Positions 35,999 to 48,876 are shown, counted from the first letter of the stretch. The stretch is DNA of 64,000 nucleotides from Spirodela intermedia (GCA_902729315.2 LR746266.1:4970759-5034758), one strand, 5' to 3'. Made by a program: numbers and translations. The notes: generated by a model from the letters alone, not told the origin.

Positions 35999-38900
35999 GG
36001 AGCGAACGAGGGAATCAGAGAAGAAGAGAAGGAAACGACTGGACGCTTCAAAACGAAAGGCGGGATTCGTTCTCTCTATCTCTATACTCGTCCTTGGCGC
36101 TGCCGCAACCCGTCTTCCTGTCGTTGGGTCTCGAGAGAAGGACGAAGGGGAGTGGATTTCCGTCGCCCGTCTGCGGGAGGACGGGATATATGGTGTTGTG
36201 CATGGGATATAGATGGGCGGCGGCGGCGGCGAGAGTGGAGGCCATGGAGATGATGGTGGCCCGGCGGTGGGTGATGGGCAACGACAGGAGTCAAAGTGAA
36301 GCTTTATCTGCTTACCAGCGGAGCTCTTCGTCGGAGGCTTCACTGTGACGCCTTCTACCCTTTTCCTACCCGGCACCGCCCCACATCCACCCCCCCCTAG
36401 AAGGCGGTGGAATTAACCAGGAACTCTCGGAGGTAGGGAACTGGTAACGTCAGCTCTGTACTTCGTCGTCTGGTTCGGAGAGTCCAGCGAACACGCCGCC
36501 GCCTACCCGGCGGTCAAAAGGCGGCTCTGCATGCTTGACTTCTCTTCCTCGAGATGGCTTCATTACAGGTCTAATTATAAGCCAAAAGTCCACGTCTCTC
36601 TAGGTATCCAAACCAATCGCATAATCGTCAACAATAAAAATATCAAATACTAGATTTGCCTAATTAAAACGAATTCTCAATTTATTTACCAAGTTTCACG
36701 AATGAAACAACCCTAAGCCCTGTATGGATAACTATCGTACTATCCTCGCCCACCGCCAGGGTTACAGCATGCCTGGTACGGGGCTGGGTGGCCCTCGTGT
36801 GTGGTTGGCAGAAGAACACGGTGGTCTGAGCTGCCTCGCGAAGAAAAGCAGACACCTTTATCGGCAAAGCGCAAAAATTTCATAATCTGGTCTACGTAGG
36901 TCCACCCCATCGGTCTCGGGGCTAAGGCTTCCCGCCCGGGTCCCTCTTCTTGGACGCCCACTTGGTGGCAAAGGAGAAGACACAGGACGGGTGGAGCGGT
37001 TGCCAATAGGAACCAGACTAATGCTCATGATACTCCATGGATGGAAGCTCTGGCTTTCCCAAAAGGCTATCGAGGCCCCAAAGGATCACGGCACTGCTCA
37101 TTCCATACTAGTTCTTCACTTCACCTATTTTAGGAGATCCCAATTTTGATTTGCACAGTTAATCAAGATATTTCGACGACTTATTTTCTGCATGAACCCA
37201 TGTAACCGTAAAGGTATCAACCAATCAGGTTAGCCTAGGGTCGCTGCGGGTGGGGGTCAACGTGCTTGCTGTGATGAGTTGTTTGGCTGGGTCACTATTT
37301 AAGACGCTCTAAACTTCAATACGGCCTGGACAGAAAGTTCTGAACTCTTTTCTCTTTTAGTACGCGGTTGTTTTAGGTTATTCACATCCAATCCCATCGT
37401 TATCGAGCTCCATAGGTTCCGACTCGAAATCCATTTTCCTGTAATGTCTCGAAGTGGTTGGCCTTGGAAAGATGAGAATAATTAAGCAGGGCTTGCAATT
37501 CCTAATGCAAATATTTCCTGGTAGGGATGACGAATGGATGGCTACTGTAGAGGCGATGGAACCTAACATCAGCATATCCCAGGAAAGCTTCCCCTCGCCC
37601 CCCCCCCCCCGATCTTAGTTGGATGAGCCCACGAGGTCATTTCCTGGATGGCCGCACCTTTGTGTCGGCGAGATCGTCACCACCAGTGTCAATGGTCGCT
37701 TTACGGAGTGGGCGATAATAGCCGCCTTTAGGGGGGAGGAGGGTGGTGGGTGTTAGAATCTCAAACCTTGTTCTTTTGTATGTTACAAGCTTCCTTTCCT
37801 TTCTCTTCTGCATCTCAGAGAGAGAGAGAGAGTGAGAGAAAGTGACAGAGACCTGAGGCTTGAGATTAGTGGCTGAAAGTTTCCACTCAGTGTACGTCTG
37901 ACATCATCGCCTAGGAAAGGAAGAGGAAGCTCCTGGGCCTTCCATAGCTTGCCACGAGTTATTCCAGATAATGTTATAGCGCGAGGGCCATTGTTGTCGT
38001 GATATCTTAAATGATTCCCCTAACCAGCCATTGGCGTTCCTCCAGAGATATTAATCTAGCGCGGCAACGCTAATTCACCGGGGATTAACCTCTGATTATC
38101 TCTAATACCTACTCTTTTTGATGGAGATGTGCGACCCGTTCATGGATTCACTATCCCGTATTCACTGAATCTCCTTTCAATAAGTGAGAGAGCTTTACAA
38201 CAAGAGACATGGAGGGAGTTATCGTGTGGTTCTTGCGGAAACTCCCCCGTGTGGGTTGCTCTTCGACCTGGGCTTCTGGGTTGTCCGCTTCGTCGGAGAT
38301 GGACGGTCCTCGCGGCATGCTGCGTGCCGAAGGGAGCTCATGCGAGCGGCTCTCCGACGAGTGTTGCTTTCGCATGCGCAGATACATGTGGGCGGTACCT
38401 CACTGGGCTCTCTCTCTCTCTCTCTCTCTTTCTCACTTGGATGTGAAAGATCGAACCACAGAGAGAGAGAGAGATCTTTGTCTCGGGTGCTTTCACTCTT
38501 CCACGTCCTATTTCCAGAGAATATAGGAGATAGACTGACGGTGGAGATGAGCGGAGGGTCCACGGACGGAGAACATATTCTCTCTCTCTCGCGCGCGCGC
38601 GCTCGCGCTGTGTTTTAGAGACCCACATAGATACTAGATATGCCAATTTTATTGACATTTATGCGTGACAATCTGGATTTGCACGCGCCGCCACGGCGTC
38701 TCGGGCGGTCTCCCTCCACGAGTCGCTTTTGCTTTCCTCCTTCCTCTCGAGCGTGATTTCTACGCTCAGGCCGCGGACGGACGGAGGCGTCCCTTCTCCC
38801 TCTTCGAGGATTTCCATCTTTCAAACGCCTCTTTCCTTTCTTCCTCAGCCAACCGCCCACTCCACTCCGCCGCCCCCCCAACCGGCATCCAGGGCGGCGT

Positions 38901-39142
38901 GGTCGCCCTGGCCCAATCCACAACCACCTACAAAATGTGGAGGGGTCCATTTGGCTTCTTCCCGTCGACTCGGAGGGCCAATTTTGACTTGATGGATGCG
39001 GAAAAATTGCACCTTTGATGGGCCCAAACCAAATTCTCATCAAGGCCGAGTCTTGGGCTCTCCTCATTTTATGGGCCAGCTATCCGACAGGAAGTAGAAG
39101 AGACCGGGAGAACACCTGGGGACGCCGGGCAAAGTCTGCGAA
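35999..39142. other. 3.1-kb region between GRAS and vicilin-like genes
   Basis: The left end is the GRAS gene's promoter and leader. The rest contains no protein I recognise. It contains a C run (about 37600-37611), a GA run (37818-37834), CT/GA runs at 38408-38427 and 38461-38474, and a mixed CT/GC tract at 38579-38603. Open frames through these tracts are artefacts of the repeats. Confidence 0.45.
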
Positions 39143-39220
39143 ACGTGGACGCCATGCAGGACAGAAGCTTGGGGGAGCTCTACGTGGAGGGTAGAACCAC
39201 AATCACCTCTGGTTATATAA
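39143..39220 (+). promoter_or_regulatory. seed-type promoter: ABRE cores, RY motif and TATA box
   Basis: ACGTGG cores at 39143-39148 and 39182-39187 resemble ABREs, CATGCA at 39153-39158 is the RY core bound by ABI3/FUS3-type B3 factors, and TTATATAA at 39213-39220 is a TATA box 49 bp before the vicilin-like ATG. This arrangement is characteristic of seed-storage promoters. The function is inferred from motifs and from the gene downstream. Confidence 0.6.
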
Positions 39221-39268
39221 CAGCGTCCTCCGCCGCATCTCCGGCCACCTCAACGCCGTGGAAGAGAG

Positions 39269-41476
39269 ATGGCGACGTCAGCATGGAGCTCCCATATTTC
39301 CTCTCTTTCGCTGGTCGTAGTCCTGTTACTGTGGCCGTCTTCGTTCCCGACCGTCGCCGCCCGGGTTGACGAGGATATCTGCGCCGTCCCACTGGTCAAG
39401 AGGGAGAACAGGAAGACCATCGCCTCGTCTGATTACGGAACCATCTCCGCCGTCGACGTCGATGATAGATACGGGGGGTCGTACCACCTCCAGTTCTTCA
39501 CCTTGGAGCCCCAGTCTCTTCTCATTCCTCTTCATCTCCACGTGGACATGGTTTTCTATGTGCATTCAGGTGAGCTCCTCCGACGTGACGATCCTGGTGT
39601 GCATGTTCCATGCGTAATCTAGCAGACCAGAAGGAAACATTGGACGAGTATTCATATAAGCGGATAAACGAACTTTCCTTTCTCTGTGCATATGTCTTCC
39701 AGGTAGGGGGACCGTCAGCTGGGTTAGCGACGGCGAGACAATCGATTTGGAGGTCAAAAGAGGCGACATCTACAGAATCGGCTCCGGCTCCGTCTTCTAC
39801 GTGCGAAGCCATCCAGACCCACTGAGGCAGAAGCTCAGAATCCATGCCATTTTCACCACCTCAACGTCTGAGGCATCACCTGTAAGTTATTCAAACCCCC
39901 TCCCGTCTTCCCTTCTAGATTTGGCGTGCTTTGTTTCTTGTAAGGGAATCCTTAGCTGACGATCGACGTCGACGCAGGAGGCGCTCGTGGGGGCGTACTC
40001 GAACTTGGCCGACCTGGTCCGAGGCTTTGATGAAGGAGTCCTGAGGATGGGTTTCAGGGTGAGTATTAAAATCCCGAAGCCTCCTCTTCTTGAGCTGGAA
40101 CTCGGTCATGGAGGATGTGGTCTCATCGCTCTTCTCTTCCACTCTTGAAAAGGTGTCTGAGGAAGTGATATCAGGGCTCAAAAGTGCGGAGAGGCCGCTG
40201 TCCATCGTGCCATTCACCGCAGGGAACGAGACAGACGGCGCCGGGTGGAAGGAAGGGATCTTCGAGGCGCTCATGGGAGTTGGCCGCCCCTTGGGGAGCG
40301 ACAACGGCAAGAAGAAGAAGGAGAAGACAAAGGGGAAAGCGTTCAACATTCTAGACGTCGAACCGGATGTCCAGAACTGTAATGGCCAGAGCATTGCCGT
40401 GACCGACAAGGAGTTCCACGCATTGAAGGGATCGGACGTTGGGGTGTTCATGGTAAACTTGACCAAGGTAATCTCATGAATTTTTTTTCTGATAACTAAT
40501 GCAAATAGCTATTTTTACGTATGATACTTGACATGTCCGATTGGCTTGTTATATATTAAAGGATATGTTTTCTTCCGGTTTTTTCCTTCTAATTTTTTAG
40601 GGTTCTATGATGGGACCCCATTGGAATCCCCGGGCGACGGAGATTGCCATAGTGACGCATGGAGAAGGGATGGTGCAAGTCGTTCTTCCTAGGGTTGCTT
40701 CTTCAGGGGAAAGAACTCGTGAATGCCTAAGTTGGAGATTCAGGGTGAGAGAGGGGGATGTGTTCTTGGTGTCGAGGTACCACGCCATGGCCCAGATGTC
40801 GTTCAACAATGGCTCCCTCTCGTTCGTCGGATTCAGTACCAAGGTAAGGAAGAATCGCCCACAGTTCCTGGCAGGGAAGAGGTCTGTTCTTCAAACCCTG
40901 GACAGAGATATTCTAGCCCTGTCCCTGGGAGTTTCCAACACGACTGTTGATAAGTTGCTGGCGCCTCAAGGAGAAGCAATCATGCTCGACTGTACGTCCT
41001 GTGCCGAGCAGGAATGGGAGAGAATGGCGGAGGACATAGAGAAGCAAAGAAGGAGAGAGGAAGAGGAAGCGAGACGAAAAGAGGAAGAAGAGGCGAGGAG
41101 GAGGGAGGAAGAGGAAGCTGAGGTCAGGAAGAGGGAGGAGGAAGAGGAAGAGAGGAGACGGGAAGAGGAAGAGGAAGAGGAAGCAGAGGCCAGGAAGAGG
41201 GAGGAGGAAGAGGAAGCGAGGAGAAGGGAAGAGGAAGAGGAGGCTGAGGCCAGGAAGAGGGAGGAGGAAGAGGAAGCAGAGACCAGGAAGAGGGAGGAGC
41301 AGGAATCGAGGAGAAGGGAGGAGGAAGAAGAAGGACCAAGGCGAGAAGAAGAGCAGATGGAGGAAGAGCCAAGGAGGAAAAGAGAAGAGGAAGAAACTGA
41401 AAGATGGGAGGAAGAGCAGAGAAGGCGTCAACAGGAGGAAGATGGGGAGACCTTCGCGTTGAGGAAGGTTGCCTGA
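39269..41476 (+). CDS. vicilin-like cupin protein with Glu/Arg-rich tail
   Basis: Five exons: 39269-39569, 39703-39881, 39978-40058, 40153-40467 and 40601-41476; 583 aa. An N-terminal signal peptide (hydrophobic SLVVVLLLWPSSFPTVAA) sends it to the secretory pathway. Two cupin domains follow. The first spans exons 1-2 (HLHVDMVFYVHSGRGTVSWV, GDIYRIGSGSVFYV) and the second exons 4-5 (GPHWNPRATEIAIVTHGEG, REGDVFLVSRYHAMAQMSF). From about residue 430 the protein turns into some 140 residues of nearly pure Glu/Arg/Lys repeats, then ends ETFALRKVA. The Arabidopsis relative At2g18540 has the same two-cupin-plus-charged-tail layout. Vicilins are 7S seed storage globulins. Whether this one is storage, sugar-binding or structural is unknown. 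Exon 4 start is chosen to give VSEEVISGL, the usual helix after the first cupin. Confidence 0.88.
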
Positions 41477-41825
41477 CACGGCAGCAACGCCTTTGGTTTA
41501 CACTCCAACCGGTCTTCTGTTGTGTTCTCTTTGGAACAAAAGCATGCTTTGTCGTTGCACCGAGCTTCCTCCTCGTCAAGGACAATCATATAGCTTCATC
41601 ATCGTCATGACGCGAAACAGTGGGGGGCATCGTCACATTTCTATTAAGCCAGTACAGTGAAGTTTTCGCCGGCAGTCTCGCCGGCAGCGCACTCTTCTCT
41701 TATCTTTACATGAGACTCTCAAGACCTTTGGACTATCTAACCAAAATAAAATCAAAAAGAAGAAGAGAGAAGAAGAGGGAACCTGCATTTTTTGTTTTTG
41801 TTTTCTTTTCTTTGGGGGGGGGAGA
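41477..41825. other. convergent 3' region of vicilin-like and PP2C genes
   Basis: A 349-bp gap that should hold both 3' untranslated regions. There is an AAAATAAAATC stretch near 41741-41752. No gene is visible. Confidence 0.5.
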
Positions 41826-42280
41826 TCACTTGTCGGACGCAGTGATGTAAGAGACGACGACGGTGATGTCGTCGAGCTTGCCGCCGTGGTAGCGATAGCC
41901 GGCATCCTGGGCCGCCGTGGCGAAGGGTGTCTGCCTGTTCTTGTCCTGCGCCCGCTGCCGCGCCAGCGCGGCGATCTTCTGCGCGGTCACTTGCGGCCCA
42001 AGCCCCGCCCTCACCGCGTGGACAACCACCGCCGTGATCTCGTTGTTGTACAGGTTGTCGAACAGTCCATCCGTCCCCGCAATAATCACGTCGCCCGGAG
42101 CCACGGGGAAGGTAAACACCTGCCGATGTTCAACGACGAACAGAATTTCATTACCCGAAGAAGAAAAAAAGAAGAGCTTCTGCGTATGGTAAGAGCGCGA
42201 TATCAGAGAAACTATGAGTCGGGACTACTATGAATTGAGTCCCACATAGGGGCGCGCCCTGCTGGCCCTCTATTAGCACT

Positions 42281-42338
<58 letters not shown>

Positions 42339-45300
42339 TGGGGGAGTCACGTGTGTAAACCCAGGATGCTTGCATGGAAATCTTGGCTTTCCAAAGGGGT
42401 CTATCGGGCCTATTGATTCCCCTAATCAGTAGAGAACGAGAAGGATGAGTCTGACCTGGGCGGCGCTCGGGAGATCACTACCATTCCCACTTTCAAGTTG
42501 GTATGTGAAGTTAAAATCATGCTGCTGCACAGGCGATCGAAATATCGTGCATCCTTCCCTCACCACTATGAAGCCACTGTCTCCTAGATTGACAGCATGA
42601 ACACCCTGAATCGAAAAGAAAAAATCCGAGTCAAAAGTAATAAACCAGTCAACAATTGGTAGATGATATACACAAAACTCAAAAATTGTACGTCTAAAAC
42701 TAAGGAATACGAACAGTTGGCCGCCACAGCAGAGCGAAGCAAGAAGAATAGTTGGCCATCACTTTTATGACCGGAATATATGAAAATATTAGTCATGCTG
42801 CAATCCACAAAGTTTGCAAACCATGGTTTGCTGCGGCTATTATGACGAAGAAATATGTCATGGTTTATCTAGGACTAATCAAATGCACCTATCGTAAGTA
42901 CTAGAACATGTGTAGCACATGTGTAGATTGTTCAGGAAATAAATAATTTTTTGCAGAATGCATGTGTAGCACATACCCATCATGTGCAAAACGTCAAATA
43001 TGAGTGAAATCAACTAACGTGTCCAGAAAATAAAGTGGTTTCTAGACACGAAATGTCTGACAAACCTGGTTGGTGAGCGCAATAATACAAGCTGTTGAAG
43101 ATCCCCTGGACTTTGTGCTGGAGTAAGCTTTCTCCAGAACCCTACCTGGATCAACGGAGCCTTTCGGCTCTTCTTGAATTGCAGACACAGAATGAGACAT
43201 GAGTTCCCTGGCATATTTTCCTGCATCAACACCAAGGTCAGCCCAACCACCAACCCCATCTGCTACACCAATGGCCTGCTCATCAATACAAATAAAATGA
43301 GCATCTTCTCCTCCAGTTTCCTCCTTAGCTGGGTGTGGCAAGTAGCAAGAACCTGATAGTAGTTTTAATGTTCTATCCCCAACCATCTTCCTGTGGACGA
43401 AAACAAACTTGGTAATTAGAGAACAATATAAGTGACATCTTTTTCTTGTTTTAAAAGCAATATCTCCATGAGTTGACTGGCAGGATGCGAAATGATAGAG
43501 CAGAGTAACAAATTTCGAATGAGTCAGAAAGGAGTATTTTTTCGTCATTATTATAACTAAATAAAAAACCATGTTCTATGGATCCCTTTGATTCACCTTT
43601 GAAGATATTTACATCTACAACTGGCAGGATCACACGGGAAAATGCAGCTTATGATCTTAAAAATAAGATCTGACCTAGTACAGCCAACTGTACATGACGT
43701 GAACCAGACAAAACCAACTCAACCACACAAATAAGTCAGGCTTGTTTTTTTTCAGAGAAATATGATAAATTCAAATAGAACACATTTATCAGTTATCTGA
43801 CAACTTTTCTCTCGTCGTTCGCCTGCTTGTGTTATCCGTATGATTTGGATTATCATTGCAGTTATCTTCCAGCCATCACTGAGGTTTTTGACTGTCTTGT
43901 AAGGGTCTAAAAGAGGCAGCTGAGTTTCCAATAGTGGAGAGCAGATATCATCAATGAAAATATTCCTCATTTAATGCCAAAAAACAAGCAAATGAGAAAG
44001 AACGCCTAGACCTAATGCCCCACAGTCTTTTGACTATCCTCTTCTTTCAGGGAAGAGGATAGTCTTTTGACATCCTGTCCATTGTCTCCCACAGGAAAGA
44101 AAGCATTGGTATTTCCAGTACTCCCAGTCCCATTGAGGTTAAGACAAGCAAGTGCAATAGATTTTGGTAGAAGTGAGAAAGGATGAAATACTGTTGCCTG
44201 ATGGTGAGAACATAATTGAGGGAGAGATAGAGAGAGAGGAACCAACAGAGTCCCTCTCAAAGGTAGAGAGAATTATAGTGAAAGAGAGGACAGCTTCAAG
44301 GTAACATTGGGGGCCGGGGGCATGGATGACGTTAAGACACTTTAGATTATCATAGAAATGGCCCTCCTCTTTTTAGCCGCTACAATAGACTTTGAGTCAA
44401 TTCGCAGTCATTTACATTCACATAACCCACGACACATCCTAAGCGACCGACTGTTTTGAACATAACCCATTTCAACATAACATAGCCATTTGTTTAACCG
44501 CAATTGAATGGATGTTGATTAACCTTCACTTGCACGAAATGTTAATAACCTTTGTTGCTGGGGAAGAGCATGACGATGCTTCTTCTACCAACCTCCTTCA
44601 TTCATTTCAATCAGCAAGGTTTAATGAAGCCCACAATTATGAGAACTCATATAAAATGCATAAGGCCACTCAAGTTCCTACTCAATACTACTCATGAAGA
44701 GTGCAAAAAGTCCCCGGTAACCGTACATCATTAGTGTGTTCTTCTGTCTGTACTTCGTACTTATGGAAGAGTCGAATACTACTTCAAGCAGTCGAATACA
44801 AAATCTAAAGAACGGGTGAAGATGAATTAGTTGGGTTGCTACTTGACATAAACAGAGTTATGATTGGAATACTGAGAAGCTGGTTGTAGAAAGAAATACT
44901 GACAAGAAAACAACAAAAAACTATACTAAAAGTTTTAAATCAAAAGCAATTATAAAAATTATGACATAACAGATGTTCTAAGAAAATGAAATGGCAATTA
45001 AAGTAAGTGATTAACTTTCGTAATAATGGTTACGCAAATGAATACAGAAAAACCCACGCAACCAGATAAGTGTAGATAAATATAATAACATATATAATAT
45101 ATATACTTACACAGATTTCATAAGCTTCTAAAAGAATTTAATGGAATAAATAAACAAGAAACTACAAAAGCCGAAAAAACGTACTGGTCAGATGATCCCG
45201 TGGAACTGTCAAACTGTTCTTCTCGCGTAGTCCCATGAAATGACACGTCAGTAGCAGCACCGGCTGAATATGATGTTCCAGTCGATGAGTGAAAATCCTT

Positions 45301-45918
45301 CGTCCCAGTCTCTGAGAAGGGATTACGTGACCAACCCTTCCCATCAGCACCTGACCAGAAGCACTTGTAGATCATATTATTTCCCCGAGGTTCTTGATTT
45401 TTTAGGCTCCCACAAACTCTTATTAGGCAGTCAATGCGTTTCTTGTAATCAGAGGCATCTATCCTAACAACGAAATTCATCGCCTGCCCACTTTTTCTGT
45501 TTAAGCTCATTCTATTTTGAGCAGATAGCTCGACTCTACCTAACAGAGAACTGCAAGCCGTCATTAAGCTCCTCTGTAGTGGACTTTGCAAGGATCTTCG
45601 GCGCGGCTCAGAAGACAACAGATCACTGATGTAATAACAGGGCTGACAAGAAGAACCAGGCACTAGGGGACCCGACAAAGAACGAGTTATAATTCCAACT
45701 ACAGAAATTGCCTTTCGCTGGTCAACAACACACCGGTCTCTCGCAATGTTTAATGGAGAACCCAACACGGGATCTGAACTAATGATTTTTACGAAAGAAG
45801 ATGAGGTCTGCTCTGAAGAAAACAAAGAAATGCCCGCCAAAGATAATTTCTCAGAGCCTTGGGCAAGTTTAGAAAAGTTTCTCAGCCCCTTTTGACGCAA
45901 AAGATATGTAGATGGCAT
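41826..45918 (-). CDS. protein phosphatase 2C, PPTC7/BIPP2C type
   Basis: Four coding exons: 45918-45185, 43390-43066, 42605-42456 and 42119-41826; 500 aa, all phases agree. The first exon is a long, Ser-rich, poorly conserved leader of about 245 residues with a basic start (MPSTYLLRQKGLRNFSK), suggesting an organelle transit peptide. The phosphatase domain follows: GGEDAHF and GVADGVGGWAD (metal-binding Asp in DGxGG), SSTACIIALTNQ, HAVNLGDSGFIVVREGCTIF, DVIIAGTDGLFDNLYNNEIT, AQKIAALARQRAQDKNRQTP and the final GGKLDDITVVVSYI. These match Arabidopsis At4g16580/At5g66720 and rice BIPP2C1-type proteins, which dephosphorylate Ser/Thr in a Mg/Mn-dependent way. The first intron is long (45184-43391). 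A (AG)26 run lies in the third intron. Confidence 0.94.
42283..42334. repeat. (AG)26 microsatellite in PP2C intron
   Basis: Uninterrupted AG run inside the intron between the last two PP2C exons. On the transcribed strand it is a pure pyrimidine tract, about 165 bp before the acceptor. Confidence 0.95.
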
Positions 45919-46984
45919 CTTATCACAACAGACAGAAACAGCTCCTTAATCCAGTCGGCAACCAGGCGTGAAATTTCATCACTCTGAACACATCAATCCC
46001 AGCGCGGTGCTGACCCCGTTTCTTCAGCGTTTAGGGTCCGGATACCTTACGCATAGAATATATTTCAGCTTCGAATCACAGAAAGAAATATTTCACGAAA
46101 ACAGAACAAATTATACACGCGCAACATATTTTTTACACCAGGAGAAAAACTCATCAACCGAAAAGTATTGGACGCATGTCGAGAAGTAGAATCCTGGAAC
46201 ATTTGTCGCGTACGCATGGCAGATATAATCAGAAAATTCGGGCAATAAGCTCGGCCGAGGAAAATTAGATTCCTAGCGTCTAAATGAATCGGGCCCGAGC
46301 ATCAGATGCAAAATAACGCAAGGCGTACATATGAAACCCTAACACACTGCACACGAGACCGAGCAAAGAATAAAAGGGCACGTGAAAGGCACCAGCACAA
46401 GAAAACCATAAGGCACGCCAATTTTCCCGTCGAGCGAGCACAAAATGGAAGAAAGCAATATCCGCAGATATTCACGAACGAAACGGCCAGAGGTCTCCAC
46501 GAACAGAGAGAGATCCATGTCTTTTGTGGTCCGTCCGTGAACAATCAAACGAATCAGAATCTGAAGCTCCAGACCATACCTCACTCGAGACGACGAGGCC
46601 CCCAACCCGGAACCTCGCCGAACGGCATGGCCCCAGCTCCGCCTCCCCCTCCCTCCACCAACGGGACGATGATCCAAAGAGGGCGGACGGTCACGTGCTT
46701 ACCCACCTACCTGACGCAGCAAGGGAAAGGGTGGAAGGGATCTCACCATCCTCTCCATCGACGCCCAATCTCTCATCGCCCTCCGTTCCGTGAACAATTA
46801 TCGGACCCGAAAAACCCTAAAAAAATTATAATTGACTATAATACCCCGCCCCCAACAATTTGGGGCCGGGCCCACCCTCGCATCCAAAGGCTAACGTGCA
46901 CCAACGAGAGCCGACCACAATCGTCGAATGATTTGGAAAATAAAACATTTAAATAAAAATCGTCAACGGCCAACCAATTAATAG
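45919..46984. other. promoter and leader of PP2C gene; no other gene
   Basis: Open frames at 46306-46956 are unrecognised and overlap on both strands. The segment lies upstream of the PP2C start codon and downstream of the first P450 gene. It becomes AT-rich at 46920-46985, where similarity to the second P450 unit begins. Confidence 0.45.
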
Positions 46985-47067
46985 TATCGAAACAAATATC
47001 TAAGAACCAGCGTCAGAGCTGACGTGTCGTTCTTGTCTGTCTTCATACTCGGACTCATAAGCGGGGT

Positions 47068-48876
47068 CTAGGCCTTGTGAAAGATAATCTGGATCCCGTA
47101 CTGGGGTTGGAGGGTGATGACGAGCGTGGGGGCGTGGACATAAGAAGGGGCCACGGAGAAGGAGGAGAACCTCTGCAGAATCATGGCCAGCGCCACCTTC
47201 GCCTCCACGAGGGCCAGGTTTTGGCCGACGCAGATCGTCGGCCCAAACCCAAATGGGAAGTACCCGCCGGTGGGTCGCCGCCCGTCGGAGAACCGCAGCG
47301 GATTGAATTGGCAGGCGTCCTCCCCCCACACCTCCTTATCCTGGTGAGCAGCGATGACGGGGATGACGACCTCGGTGCCGGCGGCGACGTCGATCGCCCC
47401 AAGCTTGATGTTCTTGGTGGCGAGCTTCCTCATGATGGCGGCGGGGGAGTAAAGACGGAGGGTTTCGTTCAGAACCAGGCCCATCTGTTTGTTCACACAG
47501 ACGATGTTGCAGAGGTTCAGGCGCTGCAAGTGGAAAAGACCAACCCTACGAGGAAGAAGAAGAAGAAGAAGAAGAAGAAGCTCACTGTTTTGAGCCTGGG
47601 GATGTCCTCCGCGCTGGGGGGGTTATGCTCGCCGCAGAGGTTCTTGACTTCCTCCCGGGTCTTGGTCTGCCATTCCTCGTGCAGGGCGAGCAGCAGCAGC
47701 GCCCATGTCAAGAGGTTGGCCGTGGTCTCCTTCCCGGCGAAGTAGAACGTCTTGCATTCGTCTATGATTTCCTCGATGCCCATTTGATCCTCCTCCGCCC
47801 CTTCCTTGTTCGAAGACATCATCAGGCCCAGGAGGTTCTTGGAGATTAAATCACCTGCGCCGTCCTTGCTGCGGATCAGCCTTCGCAAGGAATCCCTTAT
47901 CTCCTTGTCGATCTCCTGCCGCCTCCGGTTTCTCCGTGTGGGAAGGAAGCTGACGAGAAGAGAAGAGAGAGGAGGGTAAGGTTGAGCAGGGAGGAGGGAA
48001 TTTCTGGGAAGATGAATCTGCACCTGAAGCCTGGGATGTAGACGCTCCGCAGGGCCAGAGAGACGAGGAGCGCCTGCTCCTCTTGAAGCTCGAAGATCCG
48101 CCTCCCCTCTTCGTAGCTGCTCCCGAAAGCCACGTGAGAGATGACATCCGCGGTGTATCGCTGGAGCTCTTCCCCCACCTCTACTTCAAAATCGCCGCCG
48201 CTCGCTCCCCTGCTCTCCCAATCATCGAGCATCTTCGAGGCGCAGGCGGCGATTTCAGGAACCCAATTCTATTTTTTTTCTCCACGGAGATCTCGAATTA
48301 GGGTTGCAGAAAAATTGAGAAAACCTGATCACCAATCACTACGGCGGAGGAGATGATTGGAGAACCGACCTTCACCCTCTCCATGTTGAAGGTGGGGTTG
48401 ATGATCCGACGGTGGAGCGCCCACTTCTTCCCCTTCAGCCCCACTAGACCATCCCCGAACAGCTGCTTCGCCAGGGGGTTGAACTCCCCCTTCTCCAACC
48501 CGCCGCCGGCATCCATCACGACCTCCCGGATGATCGCCGGGTCGGCGACGGAGAGCCGCGGCGAGGACCCGAACCAGAAAAGGAAGGTCTTGCCGTAGAC
48601 GGCGGACCATTCATGGTAGTGTGGGAGAACCCGCCGCGTGATGTCGTGGTCGAAAGGATCGAGAATTGGCCGCGACTGTGCTCGGACGAGCATGCCGCGG
48701 ATTTCTGCAGAGTTGCCGAAGATCAGGTGGCGGCGGGGAGGCCCTCCGATCCCCTGCCTCCGGTAGTGGCGGCGGATCTTCTCCGGTACCCATACAAGCG
48801 TATAGAGAGATTTGAAAAGGAAGAAGAGAAAGGGAGGAAGAAAAAGAAGCATTAGGAAGGAGCCGAGGAGGGCCAT
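47068..48876 (-). CDS. cytochrome P450, CYP72 clan, CYP721A-like (copy A)
   Basis: Four exons: 48876-48370, 48268-48024, 47949-47586 and 47484-47068; 510 aa. Microsomal monooxygenase with an N-terminal membrane anchor (about residues 1-29), a GPP-like hinge (GIGGPPRRH), I-helix AGKETT at 322-327, K-helix ETLR at 379-382, FNPLRF (PERF-equivalent) at 432-437 and heme loop FGFGPTICVG at 450-459 with ligand Cys457. The usual Arg of FxxGxRxCxG is Thr455. The FLPTRRNRR and DECKTFYFAG stretches place it in the CYP72 clan, closest in my memory to CYP721A. The substrate is unknown; clan members act on hormones, terpenoids and fatty acids. A TATA box lies at 48923-48930. An alternative in-frame acceptor near 47523 would add 13 residues before exon 4. 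Confidence 0.93.

Noticed and set aside
35999-36376. 126-codon N-terminal extension of the GRAS frame
   Set aside because: Proline/serine-rich, contains TATA-like sequences, and HAM proteins have no such extension. The start at 35998 is preferred.
40913-41585. Leucine/proline/serine-rich minus-strand frames that look like membrane proteins
   Set aside because: They are the antisense of the Glu/Arg repeat tail of the vicilin-like gene.
44012-44260. Possible extra PP2C exon in the long first intron
   Set aside because: Joining 45185 directly to 43390 keeps phase and gives the expected family sequence. The frame here is unrecognised and ends in a stop.
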